Of a stretch of DNA of 64,000 nt, positions 46,304 to 55,009 are shown in pieces (positions within the stretch are counted from its first letter, which is position 1; each line of letters opens with the position of its first letter). The notes under the pieces are model-generated. The model was not told where the DNA came from. It saw only the letters and a list, made by a program, of their open reading frames with translations, and did no database searches. The DNA is taken from the NCBI GenBank assembly GCA_025499705.1, contig JAFMVE010000005.1, positions 62,001 through 126,000 on the forward strand. Direction: 5' to 3'. A program made the position numbers and the translations under genes. The DNA comes from Carboxylicivirga caseinilyticus. GTDB lineage: Bacteria > Bacteroidota > Bacteroidia > Bacteroidales > Marinilabiliaceae.

Positions 46304-47650
46304 ATGAAACGAGTCATCATTATTGGAGCTGCCGGAAGAGACTTCCACAACTTCAACACTTATTTCAGGCATAACAACGAATACACTGTTGTAGCCTTTA
46401 CAGCGGCTCAAATACCAGACATCGAAGGTAGAAAATATCCGGCCGAATTAGCTGGCCGAAAATACCCTGATGGAATCCCTATTTACGCTGAGAAAGATTT
46501 AGAAAAGTTGATTGTTGAATATGAGGTAAATATTTGTGTGTTCTCATACAGCGATGTTCCTTACAAAAGAGTAATGGAAGTATCTGCAAGGGTTAATTCA
46601 GCAGGAGCATCATTCATGCTATTGGGACCGAATGATACAATGATTAAAAGTAGCAAACCAGTGATTTCGGTTTGTGCTACCAGAACGGGTTGCGGTAAAA
46701 GTCAGACTTCGCGCAAGATCATTGAAATACTGATGAACGAAGGATTAAAGGTCGTAGCCATCCGCCATCCGATGCCATATGGCGATTTAGTTAAGCAGAA
46801 AGTTCAACGTTTTGCAACCATCGAAGATTTAAAGTTTCATAAATGTACGATTGAAGAAATGGAGGAGTATGAGCCTCACATTGTTCGCGGAAATGTAATT
46901 TATGCGGGAGTCGATTACGAAGCGATACTTAGGGCAGCAGAAAATGATCCGGATGGCTGTGATATAATTTTGTGGGATGGAGGCAACAATGACTTTTCAT
47001 TCTATCAACCGGATTTAAGCATAACAGTTGTTGATCCATATAGAGTTAATCACGAACTAAGTTACTATCCGGGAGAAGTTAATCTACGGATGGCTGACAT
47101 TATTATCATTAATAAAATTGACAGTGCTTCTCCCGAAGATGTTAATCAATTAAGAAGTAATATTGAAAAAACTAATCCCAAAGCGATTGTTATAGATGGA
47201 GCATCACCTATCAGAGTGGATGATATTACTGCCATTAAGGGCAAAAAAGTTTTGGTTGTAGAAGATGGCCCGACTCTTACTCATGGTGAAATGAAATTAG
47301 GAGCCGGAATTGTTGCTGCAAAAAAATACGGAGCAGCAGAAATAGTCGATCCACGACCATTTGTAGTTGGAAAACTAGCCGAGACTTATAAGATCTATCC
47401 TAATATCGGACCACTTCTACCTGCCATGGGCTATGGCGATGAACAGGTAAAAGATCTTCAGGCTACAATTGATGCTGTTCCTTGTGATTCAGTGATCATC
47501 GGAACACCCATTGATTTGAACAGAGTAGTAAAAATAAATAAACCTAACACCCGGGTACATTATGATTTGCAGGAAATAGGATTCCCTACATTAAAAGATC
47601 AATTGAAAGAATTTATTAAAAACCATCATCTTACTGGAGTGAAGTTGTAA
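46304..47650 (+). CDS. Cyclic 2,3-diphosphoglycerate synthetase-like P-loop protein
   Basis: I choose the ATG at 46304 (MKRVIIIGAAGRDFHNFN), which starts at the family block; an ATG 36 bases up gives extra residues without similarity. The 448-residue protein has an N-terminal Rossmann-like domain (1-110) and a P-loop ATRTGCGKSQTS (125-136), then DIILWDGGNNDFSFYQPDL and DIIIINKIDSA, the latter like a G4 motif. Archaeal relatives make cyclic 2,3-diphosphoglycerate. Bacterial members have no proven role and may be GTPases. Two terminators follow. Confidence 0.82.
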   Translation: MKRVIIIGAAGRDFHNFNTYFRHNNEYTVVAFTAAQIPDIEGRKYPAELAGRKYPDGIPIYAEKDLEKLIVEYEVNICVFSYSDVPYKRVMEVSARVNSAGASFMLLGPNDTMIKSSKPVISVCATRTGCGKSQTSRKIIEILMNEGLKVVAIRHPMPYGDLVKQKVQRFATIEDLKFHKCTIEEMEEYEPHIVRGNVIYAGVDYEAILRAAENDPDGCDIILWDGGNNDFSFYQPDLSITVVDPYRVNHELSYYPGEVNLRMADIIIINKIDSASPEDVNQLRSNIEKTNPKAIVIDGASPIRVDDITAIKGKKVLVVEDGPTLTHGEMKLGAGIVAAKKYGAAEIVDPRPFVVGKLAETYKIYPNIGPLLPAMGYGDEQVKDLQATIDAVPCDSVIIGTPIDLNRVVKINKPNTRVHYDLQEIGFPTLKDQLKEFIKNHHLTGVKL

Positions 47651-47670
47651 TTATTTGGATTTTTGATTGG

Positions 47671-47701
47671 CTCCTCACTCCGTCCGGATTGGGGAGTTTT
47701 T
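47671..47701 (+). terminator. First of two tandem terminators after the cDPGS-like gene
   Basis: CTCCTCA-c-TCCG (47671-47682) pairs with CGGA-t-TGGGGAG (47685-47696) with one mismatch and one G-T pair, with a very short loop. TTTTT follows at 47697-47701. Confidence 0.7.
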
Positions 47702-47709
47702 AAAAAAAG

Positions 47710-47743
47710 TGGCTCCTATCAGTTGCGAAGGAGCCATTTTTTT
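47710..47743. terminator. Second terminator, likely bidirectional
   Basis: TGGCTCCT (47710-47717) and AGGAGCCA (47729-47736) form a perfect eight-base stem, with seven T residues after it and a run of A before it. The A-run allows it to act on the minus strand too. Confidence 0.85.
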
Positions 47744-47903
47744 GATGGGATTCAATCAGGTTATTTTGTTGCATGAAATTCAAAATTAATACCTATAAAT
47801 TTAAATATCAAGCATTTATAAATCATATTTCCTTTTAACTACAAATCATTGCTAAATACATGTTGTTTTCTTTCAATTTCAAATTTCAAAGACTTTAAAA
47901 CTG

Positions 47904-49040
47904 TCAATTAATTTTCTTAACATTTACAAAACCAACACTTTCAAGCATTTTAACCGGTTTATCCGATGTATTTTGCAAATCAATACTAAAAGCTTTAAAC
48001 TCTCTTCGTATTGGATAATTACCTCTTTGCTTTTCAAATTCATCGGTTCTCATACGTAACCTAATATCATCCTCTTTAATGGTATAAGTCTGATTAAAAG
48101 CATTGGCTACAACTTGTTCAGTATTCAAATATTTACAATCAATTGTAAGTTTATCGTTTTTGGGCAAAGGTATATCATTAGGCTCCCAATTATCCAGACC
48201 CAGATTAAACTCCTTACTAATTGCCTGAACACTCATCATGGTTCCATTTGCCTTTCCATCCAATGAATAACCAGCAATATGAGGGGTAACCAACCAAACC
48301 AAATTCATCAATTCCTTATCAATTGCAGGTTCATTTTCCCAAACATCTAAAACTGCGGCTCCTATTTGCTCCTCAGCCAACGCTTTTTTTAATGCTTCAC
48401 CATCAACAACTTCACCCCTTGATGAATTTATTACCAAGGCGGTATCTTTCATTTTAGATAAAAGCAACGAATCGCAAAGGTGATAAGTTTTGTCTTCTCC
48501 TTCTCTGTTAAGTGGAGTATGAAATGTAATAATATCCATTTCGCCAATAATATCATTAAGTCGATAGAACTTTTCTTGATCTTCCTTTCTCTCACGAGGT
48601 GGATCAACCTTAAAAACGATCATTCCCAATGCCTCTGCCAGCTTAACAATTCTTCCTCCTACATTACCAACACCTACAACAGCAAGCTTTTTACCTTTTA
48701 AAATCCATCCTTTCTCAATCACCAACATTCCAAAAACAGAAGCTATATATTGCTTTACTGATTCAGCATTACAACCTGGCGAATTAGTCCACTTAATTCC
48801 GTTCGCTTCACACCATTGAGTATCAATGTGATCATACCCGATGGTTGCAGAAGCAATCATTTTTACACTTGTGCCTTTCAGACTTTCTTCATTACACTTT
48901 GTTCGTGTGCGTGTTATCAATGCATCGGCATCCTTTAAAATATCATTGGATATTTGCGCACCTGGTAAATATTCTATCTCACAAACATTTTCAAATACCC
49001 CTTTCAGAAATGGGATTTTATCATCAGCTACTATTTTCAT
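47904..49040 (-). CDS. pdxB: 4-phosphoerythronate dehydrogenase
   Basis: The 378-residue D-2-hydroxyacid dehydrogenase acts in the DXP-dependent route to pyridoxal phosphate. It opens MKIVADDKIPFLKGVFE, typical of PdxB, and has the NAD motif GVGNVGGRI (about 121-129), Arg in NSSRGEVVDG, Glu in VWENEP and His in PHIAGYSLDGKANGT. The C-terminal PdxB-specific domain (about 290-378) is present. The gene has a good promoter on the minus strand. No other pdx gene is in the window. Confidence 0.93.
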   Translation of the reverse strand: MKIVADDKIPFLKGVFENVCEIEYLPGAQISNDILKDADALITRTRTKCNEESLKGTSVKMIASATIGYDHIDTQWCEANGIKWTNSPGCNAESVKQYIASVFGMLVIEKGWILKGKKLAVVGVGNVGGRIVKLAEALGMIVFKVDPPRERKEDQEKFYRLNDIIGEMDIITFHTPLNREGEDKTYHLCDSLLLSKMKDTALVINSSRGEVVDGEALKKALAEEQIGAAVLDVWENEPAIDKELMNLVWLVTPHIAGYSLDGKANGTMMSVQAISKEFNLGLDNWEPNDIPLPKNDKLTIDCKYLNTEQVVANAFNQTYTIKEDDIRLRMRTDEFEKQRGNYPIRREFKAFSIDLQNTSDKPVKMLESVGFVNVKKIN

Positions 49041-49058
49041 CTTTTCAATTTATAAATA

Positions 49059-49092
49059 CAAAGTTAATCTTTTGCTTCTCAGAATTATCAAA
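49059..49092 (-). promoter_or_regulatory. Promoter of pdxB (-33 TTTG, -7 TAACTTTG)
   Basis: On the minus strand TTTG (49089-49092) is 22 bases before TAACTTTG (49059-49066), a good match to the Bacteroidota consensus. The start codon is 18 bases past the -7 box, so the leader would be very short. Confidence 0.55.
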
Positions 49093-49170
49093 ACCATAAG
49101 TAGAAGTTTTACAATTACATAATGAAATAAAAACAGCTCTCATAAAATTTACGTTCGTGTGAAAAATGTG

Positions 49171-49178
49171 TACTTTTG
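49171..49178 (+). promoter_or_regulatory. Candidate -7 element (TACTTTTG) for transketolase
   Basis: TACTTTTG matches TAnnTTTG. A start about 6 bases later gives a leader of about 140 bases before tkt, unusually long in this window. No clear TTTG is found at -33. Confidence 0.5.
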
Positions 49179-49232
49179 CAAACGGTTTGAAGACTGATCT
49201 ACTGTTGTGAGATTATACAACTTTAGAAACAA

Positions 49233-49301
49233 GCTGTTAAAGTGCTTCTACTATTAGTCAGAAGCATTTTACAGCAAGTTCCATCTGCCGAAAGTCAGGT
49301 G
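49233..49301 (+). promoter_or_regulatory. Structured 5' leader of transketolase: two stem-loops
   Basis: GCTGT (49233-49237), AAA and TGCTTCT (49243-49249) pair in order with AGAAGCA (49260-49266), TTT and ACAGC (49271-49275), giving about 15 pairs with one mismatch and one bulge; ACT/AGT can extend it. A second hairpin, CATCTG-c-C-GAAA-G-t-CAGGTG (49282-49301), closes a GNRA-type loop. It ends 22 bases before the ATG. I recognise no known riboswitch class. Read from sequence only; folding energy was not computed. Confidence 0.55.
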
Positions 49302-49323
49302 AAATCATTAATTTAAAACTGTA

Positions 49324-51348
49324 ATGGACAAAAACATTTCAAAAAAAGCAGCTGACAACATCAGGGTATTATCAGCAGCGATGGTTGAGAAAGCCAATTC
49401 AGGACACCCTGGAGGTGCCATGGGAGGAGCCGATTTTATTCATGTGTTGTTTTCTGAGTATTTAAATTATGATCCAAGCGACCGTAAATGGTTTAACCGC
49501 GATCGTTTTTTCTTAGATCCAGGCCACATGTCGCCGATGTTATACGCTGCCTTAGCTATGACAGGCACATATTCGATGGAAGAGTTGTCTAACTTCAGAC
49601 AATGGGGTAGTCCAACACCTGGTCACCCTGAAGTTGATGTTGAACGAGGAGTTGAAAACACATCAGGCCCACTAGGTCAAGGACATACAATGGCTTTAGG
49701 TGCAGCTATTGCAGAACGATTCTTAACAGCTCGTTTTGGCGAATGGATGAGCCACAAAACCTATGCTTTTATTTCTGATGGTGGTGTGCAGGAAGAAATC
49801 TCTCAAGGTACGGGGCGTATTGCCGGATACCTTGGCTTGAGTAATCTGGTTATGTTTTATGATTCAAACGATATCCAGTTATCTACCACAACCAATGATG
49901 TAACCATCGAAGATACAGCAGCAAAATATCAAGCCTGGGGATGGGCAACCATGACCATTGATGGAAATGACCATGACCAGATTCGTAAAGCTTTGAATGC
50001 TGCCAATGCTGAAACAGAAAAACCATTCCTGATCATTGGTAAAACCATTATGGGTAAAGGCGCCGTTAAAGAAGACGGTTCTTCATTTGAAAAAATGGTT
50101 TCAACTCATGGACAACCTTTGAGTGCTGCAGGAGCCTCTTTTGCTGATTCAATGAAAAACCTGGGTGCTGATCCAGAAAACCCATTCCAGATATTCCCTG
50201 AAGTTGCAGATGCTTATACAAAGGTAAATGAAGAAAAAGCTAAAAAAGCAGCTGCTAAAAAAGCAGAACAGGCAGAATGGGAAAAAGCAAATCCTGAATT
50301 GGCTGCTAAACTAGCTCAATTCATTTCGGGCGATGCTCCGGCAGTTGACTATGCAGGTATTGTGCAAAAAGCCAATTCAGCTACTCGTGCGGCTTCTGCT
50401 ACTGTGTTAGCAGCATTTGCCGATCAGGTTGAAAATATGATTGTTATGTCTGCTGACCTTGCAAATTCAGATAAGACAGATGGATTCTTAAAGAAAACAA
50501 CCATCTTCAAAAAAGGTGATTTCTCTGGCTCTTTCTTACAGGTTGGAGTTGCTGAGTTAACCATGGGTGCAATTGCCAATGGTATGGCACTTCATGGAGG
50601 AGTTATTCCGGTTTGCGGTACTTTCTTTGTATTCTCTGACTACATGAAACCAGCTGCCCGAATGGCTGCCTTGATGCAACTGCCTGTTAAGTACGTTTGG
50701 ACACATGATGCTTTCCGCGTGGGAGAAGATGGTCCAACACATCAACCTATTGAGCAGGAAGCTCAGATTCGTCTGATGGAGAAATTACAAAACCACCACG
50801 GACAAAACAGTATGTTGGTTGTTCGCCCGGCTGATGCTGATGAAACAACAGTAGCATGGAAAATGGCAATGGAAAACACAAACACTCCTACAGCCTTAAT
50901 CCTTTCGCGTCAGAATATAACTCAACTACCAAACGGTTCATATCAAACAGCATTGCAAGCTGAAAAAGGAGCCTATATTGTTGAGAAAGATGCTGACCAG
51001 CCAGACATTGTACTTTTAGCTTCAGGTTCGGAAGTTAGTACATTAGTGGAAGGTGCTAAATTGTTACGTGCTCAGAAGGGATTAAAAGTTAACGTAGTTT
51101 CTGTTATCTCAGAAGGTCTTTTCCGAAATCAGGATGCAACTTACCAGGAAGCAGTATTACCTGTTAATGTAAAACGTTTTGGTATGACAGCAGGTTTAGC
51201 TGTAACATTAGAAGGTTTGGTTGGTGCCAATGGTAAAGTTTGGGGATTAAATCATTTTGGATATTCTGCCCCTTACACTGTGCTTGATAAAGAATTTGGA
51301 TTTACAGGCGAGAATGTTCTTAAACAAGTAACTGAGCTTTTAAGCTAG
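49324..51348 (+). CDS. tkt: Transketolase
   Basis: The 674-residue thiamine-diphosphate enzyme moves two-carbon units in the pentose phosphate pathway. GHPGGAMGGADF (about 28-39), GPLGQGHTMALGAAIAER, and the cofactor motif SDGGVQEEISQGTGRIAGYLGLSN are in the N-terminal domain. The Pyr domain has GVAELTMGAIANGMALHGG with the key Glu and VWTHDAFRVGEDGPTHQPIEQ. The C-terminal domain (from about 545) is complete. Length is normal. It has a long structured leader and a very strong terminator, so it is transcribed alone. Confidence 0.97.
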   Translation: MDKNISKKAADNIRVLSAAMVEKANSGHPGGAMGGADFIHVLFSEYLNYDPSDRKWFNRDRFFLDPGHMSPMLYAALAMTGTYSMEELSNFRQWGSPTPGHPEVDVERGVENTSGPLGQGHTMALGAAIAERFLTARFGEWMSHKTYAFISDGGVQEEISQGTGRIAGYLGLSNLVMFYDSNDIQLSTTTNDVTIEDTAAKYQAWGWATMTIDGNDHDQIRKALNAANAETEKPFLIIGKTIMGKGAVKEDGSSFEKMVSTHGQPLSAAGASFADSMKNLGADPENPFQIFPEVADAYTKVNEEKAKKAAAKKAEQAEWEKANPELAAKLAQFISGDAPAVDYAGIVQKANSATRAASATVLAAFADQVENMIVMSADLANSDKTDGFLKKTTIFKKGDFSGSFLQVGVAELTMGAIANGMALHGGVIPVCGTFFVFSDYMKPAARMAALMQLPVKYVWTHDAFRVGEDGPTHQPIEQEAQIRLMEKLQNHHGQNSMLVVRPADADETTVAWKMAMENTNTPTALILSRQNITQLPNGSYQTALQAEKGAYIVEKDADQPDIVLLASGSEVSTLVEGAKLLRAQKGLKVNVVSVISEGLFRNQDATYQEAVLPVNVKRFGMTAGLAVTLEGLVGANGKVWGLNHFGYSAPYTVLDKEFGFTGENVLKQVTELLS

Positions 51349-51364
51349 TTGATAAAATAATTGC

Positions 51365-51403
51365 AAAAAAAGGAGTTGACTTCGTTAAGTCAACTCCTTT
51401 TTT
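51365..51403. terminator. Strong bidirectional terminator after tkt
   Basis: AGGAGTTGACTT (51371-51382), CGTT and AAGTCAACTCCT (51387-51398) form a perfect 12-base stem, extended by A- and T-runs. It also serves the convergent hydrolase gene. Confidence 0.93.
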
Positions 51404-51422
51404 CTTCAGATCAATCCCGATA

Positions 51423-52565
51423 TTAAATTGTAAAAAGCAAAGCGGCTTTAACCATCAACCTGTCAAAAGCCTCGTTGACCTGATGTACCAATTTATTAGT
51501 AAGTAGCGGGAATGGTGTTACGTGGGAATATTTAAATTCAAAATCCCACTCTTCAACCATTGTCCCGGCTAAAGATTCCTTTACATTTTCCGGTCTCATA
51601 ACCGTATCTTTCTTCAATACAACTGTTGCAAAACGATCTTTTAGCGTAGAAAAATACTTTTCCTTTCTCTTCTTTAATCCTTCCATCGACAGCATGCTTC
51701 TGAAAGATTCACCTAACAAAGTATTATTTAAAACTTCGTACAGATATGAATTGTTCTTTGCATCGCTTGAAATTTCTTCATTATAATAATGCTGAAGTTT
51801 CTCAAAAGCGACACTATCTAAAATATACCTGGAAGTTCCCCGCATATCTGCAAAAGTGCTTCCTCCACAGAAGTTAAATATTTTCGACTCAGCAAAATAC
51901 TCATCTCCATGAGCCATCATGACAATTTGTGTCAGGAAAGTTCCAATGGAATAGGTGAATAAATTAACATTGGCATCTTTATTAAACAAAGGATGATGTC
52001 CGGATTTGATCACTGAAGTTAACTCCAACAAATCGTTTGCTGCCTGAAAACCCGACAACAAAAATCGTTCAGGTCGGTTGGTTAGTCTCGAACTTAAGGC
52101 CACATTAGCTACACTCGAGGCACTTACACCCGGATCATTGGCAAATCTTTCTCTTACAAAAGGATTCATCATCCGTGGATCCTGCCAATCCTTTGGTGAA
52201 CGATTCATATGGTATGCAATTGGAAATAATATCACTGGCTTGTTAGTATACATCGCCAATGTATAAGCCCAGGGTAAGTATTTGTCCCAACTGCGCTCGT
52301 TTAAGCCATGAAGCATTATAATACAATCATCTGCTTTCTTATTTCCTGTCGGATTAATAACCGGATATGAAAAATCATTATTCGGATTATTATCCTTGTT
52401 TTCTATATCAAATGTTGAATTCGAATTTAAATCTGGTAAGTATGCCTTGGTATGCGAATGAAACTCTTCGAAAGAAATTCCAAGGGCACTTCCATCAGGA
52501 GAGTGTGTGGCAGCTCCTGATGAAAATTGTGCCTTTAGAGTCTGATATAGATAAGAGTAGTTCAT
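51423..52565 (-). CDS. Alpha/beta-hydrolase-fold protein of unknown substrate
   Basis: I start at the ATG at 52565 (MNYSYLYQTLKAQF); a longer frame to 52652 adds a Leu-rich stretch without support. The 380-residue protein has an oxyanion-type HG motif (MLHGLNERSWDKYLPWA) and a Ser elbow YSIGT (in FTYSIGTFLTQ), close to but not the usual GxSxG. The late His of the triad is probably in YSHVTPF. No signal peptide. It resembles a Bacteroidota family of undefined role (I recall DUF6051, unchecked). It is convergent with tkt and divergent from the LytTR gene. Confidence 0.7.
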   Translation of the reverse strand: MNYSYLYQTLKAQFSSGAATHSPDGSALGISFEEFHSHTKAYLPDLNSNSTFDIENKDNNPNNDFSYPVINPTGNKKADDCIIMLHGLNERSWDKYLPWAYTLAMYTNKPVILFPIAYHMNRSPKDWQDPRMMNPFVRERFANDPGVSASSVANVALSSRLTNRPERFLLSGFQAANDLLELTSVIKSGHHPLFNKDANVNLFTYSIGTFLTQIVMMAHGDEYFAESKIFNFCGGSTFADMRGTSRYILDSVAFEKLQHYYNEEISSDAKNNSYLYEVLNNTLLGESFRSMLSMEGLKKRKEKYFSTLKDRFATVVLKKDTVMRPENVKESLAGTMVEEWDFEFKYSHVTPFPLLTNKLVHQVNEAFDRLMVKAALLFTI

Positions 52566-52806
52566 TCGGCAATTAAGGTTAATTTCTGTGATGCTTAAGT
52601 GGTATTTATACATCAACAATGCAAACAAAATCAACAATTCATAACTATGCAATTTTATGTGATTTACATAGCTCGATTGGGCTTAAAATGGGTATTTAGG
52701 GGTGAAATTCATTATATAGGGATGAAAATTTCATTCATATTTATACAGATGAATTCAATCCTAAAGAATAAATATTTACTATTTTTAGGCATCATTATAA
52801 AACAAC

Positions 52807-53655
52807 ATGGATTTCAGCAGACCCATACCAGGATATTTAGTAAAAAAACAAAACATTGTGCGCCTGATTTTATTTACGGCTGCCTTTGCTTTGGTCTTTA
52901 TAAATATTTATTCCCCATTTGGAGTTTCATCCTGGTTTAATATCTCCAAACTTGAACTTTTGTTTTATTCCAGTCTTGTAATACTAACAGGTGTTTTGGT
53001 TGTTGTAATCAGTCGTATTATAATGTATCAGCTGGCTAAGCGAGATGTAAAAATTTCATTGGGTAAATACCTTATTTGGATTGCTATTGAAATTGTCAGC
53101 ATGTCTCTATTCTATACCTTCTATGAATTATTAATTTTAAAGGATCCAAGATCATTTGAAGGTGCTATAAAAGCATCCATTCAGAATACTTCTCTGGTTC
53201 TATTACTACCTTATTCAACTCTCTGGCTTTACTTTTCGTGGAAAGACAACAAAGAAAAGCTGGAAGAGCTAAAATCTGAAACAGATATTTCTATAGAAAA
53301 AAAGGGGATGGTTATCTTCAATGATGATAAAGGAACCATGCGTCTGACTCTAAAATTAGAAGACCTTCTTTACTTAAAGGGTGCTGACAATTATGTCACC
53401 ATTTATTATAATGATCACCAGAAGCAAGAAAAATTTCTTTTACGTAATACTTTAAAGCAATTGGAGGAGTCGCTAAGACCCCATGATATTATCAGATGTC
53501 ACCGTTCTTATATGATTAACTTCAATAAAGTTAAACTCATAGAACGCAGCAAAGAAGGCCTTCGAATAAGACTGGATGTGTTGCCCGTAATTGAAATTCC
53601 AATTTCCAAAACCTATTCCTCTGAGGTATTTACATTGTTTGAAAGAAATGGCTAA
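52807..53655 (+). CDS. Membrane-bound LytTR-type transcription regulator
   Basis: The 282-residue protein has four membrane helices in the N-terminal half (about 21-38, 48-68, 85-105 and 118-140) and a LytTR DNA-binding domain at the C-terminus (about 185-282). The latter shows LEDLLYLKGADNYVTIYY, LRNTLKQLEESLRPHDIIRCHRSYMINFNKVKLIER and the closing IPISKTYSSEV. A membrane-bound regulator with no receiver domain is typical of Bacteroidota. The signal and targets are unknown. It lies 68 bases before the zinc operon on the same strand, but the operators in between suggest separate control. Confidence 0.88.
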   Translation: MDFSRPIPGYLVKKQNIVRLILFTAAFALVFINIYSPFGVSSWFNISKLELLFYSSLVILTGVLVVVISRIIMYQLAKRDVKISLGKYLIWIAIEIVSMSLFYTFYELLILKDPRSFEGAIKASIQNTSLVLLLPYSTLWLYFSWKDNKEKLEELKSETDISIEKKGMVIFNDDKGTMRLTLKLEDLLYLKGADNYVTIYYNDHQKQEKFLLRNTLKQLEESLRPHDIIRCHRSYMINFNKVKLIERSKEGLRIRLDVLPVIEIPISKTYSSEVFTLFERNG

Positions 53656-53659
53656 TACA

Positions 53660-53688
53660 TATATTTTGCAACACTGTTGCAAAATATA
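53660..53688. promoter_or_regulatory. Distal Fur/Zur operator: 29-base perfect palindrome
   Basis: Fourteen-base arms, with core TTGCAACA-C-TGTTGCAA, are perfectly symmetric around C53674. It overlaps the -33 region of the next promoter. The core is shared with the proximal operator. Confidence 0.85.
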
Positions 53689-53707
53689 AATAAGGATGCT
53701 ATTTTTG
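53677..53707 (+). promoter_or_regulatory. Promoter of the zinc uptake operon
   Basis: TATTTTTG (53700-53707) matches TAnnTTTG, with TTG at 53677-53679 about 20 bases upstream as a possible -33. The start of transcription would be only about 10 bases before the regulator ATG. Both operators overlap these elements. Confidence 0.6.
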
Positions 53708-53721
53708 CAACAAAGTTGCAA
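53705..53721. promoter_or_regulatory. Proximal Fur/Zur operator
   Basis: TTGCAAC-AAA-GTTGCAA is a perfect inverted repeat with 7-base arms. Its centre is 39 bases from the distal operator's centre. It covers part of the -7 box and ends two bases before the start codon, so binding should block transcription. Confidence 0.85.
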
Positions 53722-53723
53722 TT

Positions 53724-54122
53724 ATGGAAGCGAATGATTTTTTATCCGAATTTGGTTTAAGCCGCACTGCAATCCGAACAAAACTGGTTCAAATTTTAAT
53801 GGATGCTAATGAAGCATTATCGTCCAAAGAAATTGAAGCATTCCTGGATGACAATATAGACAGGGTTACCTTATATCGTACCATTAAACTATTTGAAGAA
53901 AAGAAACTGATTCACAAAATTGTTGTGGATGAGCAAATAACCAAATATCGTTTAATCAAACCCAATAAAAACACAGAACATCCACATTTCCATTGCGTCA
54001 GATGCGACAAAGTAGTTTGTTTACCGGATACTCCGTTACCCTGTTGTGATCTTCCTGAAGGATTTAGTGTAAGCAATCAGAACACCATAATTGAAGGCAC
54101 CTGTCAAAAATGCAATAAATAA
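53724..54122 (+). CDS. Fur-family regulator, probably Zur (zinc uptake repressor)
   Basis: The 132-residue protein has a winged-helix domain (VTLYRTIKLFEEKKLIHKI, about residues 48-66) and a dimer domain with structural zinc site Cys91-x2-Cys94 and Cys127-x2-Cys130. HPHFH (86-90) supplies regulatory metal ligands. Zinc, not iron, is favoured because znuA, znuC and znuB follow directly. It lies under two tandem operators and so should repress itself. The gene is 4 bases before znuA, giving one transcript. The exact metal is inferred from context only. Confidence 0.9.
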   Translation: MEANDFLSEFGLSRTAIRTKLVQILMDANEALSSKEIEAFLDDNIDRVTLYRTIKLFEEKKLIHKIVVDEQITKYRLIKPNKNTEHPHFHCVRCDKVVCLPDTPLPCCDLPEGFSVSNQNTIIEGTCQKCNK

Positions 54123-54126
54123 ACCT

Positions 54127-55008
54127 ATGAAACTTAAACACACCAAGATATTACTGTTGATTATAAGCATTTCAGTTTTAATAGCCTGTAATCAGAATAA
54201 AACAAAAAATAGTAAACCAACAGTATCTGTAAGTATTGGACCACAGAAATATTTTGTCGAACAACTAACGGATACCTTGTTAAACGTTAATGTTATGGTT
54301 CCTCCCGGGGCTAGTCATGCAACCTACTCACCAACTCCTAGCCAACTGGTTAAATTAAGTCAGTCGGAGGCATACTTTCTTATGGGACATCTTAGTTTTG
54401 AAACAACATGGGAAGATAAACTGGAAACAGCTAATAATAAGTTGAAATGGTATAATCTATCAAAGAATATAACACCCATTGAAGGAGATCATGATCATCA
54501 CCATCATGATGATGAATTATGCAGCCATGGAGTTGATCCACATACATGGACGTCTCCAAAAGAAGTTAAACAGATCATTAATAATCTAAAAGAAGCTCTT
54601 CTTGAATTGCATCCTGAGTTTAAGGAGACAATAGAAAAGAATCACCAGACCTTTATGGCAAAAATAGATGAATTGGATGCCCGTTTACTAAAACTGCAAA
54701 GTATCAATCCTGATTTATCGTTTATGATTTTTCATCCTGCATACACATATCTGGCACAGTCTTATGGATTTGAGCAAATAACAATTGAATTTGAAGGCAA
54801 AACACCAACCCCGGCGCGAATGCAAAAAACCATCCAGGATGCGAAAAAGAAAAATATAACAACAATATACATTCAGGAAGAATTTGATAAAACCAATGCC
54901 GAAACCATTGCCAATTCTATCAATTCAAAAACAGTACAAGTTAATCCACTTTCTGAAAACTGGCTGGAAGAGATGAATCGCTTTATCACACATCTTGAAA
55001 AAAACTAA
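54127..55008 (+). CDS. znuA: Zinc ABC transporter substrate-binding lipoprotein
   Basis: The ATG at 54127 (MKLKHTKILLL) gives a clean lipoprotein signal ending VLIAC; an in-frame TTG 36 bases up is inside the regulator gene. The 293-residue protein is a cluster A-I solute-binding protein. His residues likely to bind zinc are in PGASHATYSP, DPHTWTSP and FHPAYTYLA, and a His-rich loop DHDHHHHDD (about 120-130) is present as in other zinc-specific ones. It would catch zinc in the periplasm and pass it to ZnuB/ZnuC. Confidence 0.92.
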   Translation: MKLKHTKILLLIISISVLIACNQNKTKNSKPTVSVSIGPQKYFVEQLTDTLLNVNVMVPPGASHATYSPTPSQLVKLSQSEAYFLMGHLSFETTWEDKLETANNKLKWYNLSKNITPIEGDHDHHHHDDELCSHGVDPHTWTSPKEVKQIINNLKEALLELHPEFKETIEKNHQTFMAKIDELDARLLKLQSINPDLSFMIFHPAYTYLAQSYGFEQITIEFEGKTPTPARMQKTIQDAKKKNITTIYIQEEFDKTNAETIANSINSKTVQVNPLSENWLEEMNRFITHLEKN

Positions 55009-55009
55009 T

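Noticed and set aside
52599..52940. Plus-strand frame of 113 residues before the LytTR gene
   Set aside because: It overlaps the LytTR start in another frame and has a random composition with no domain.
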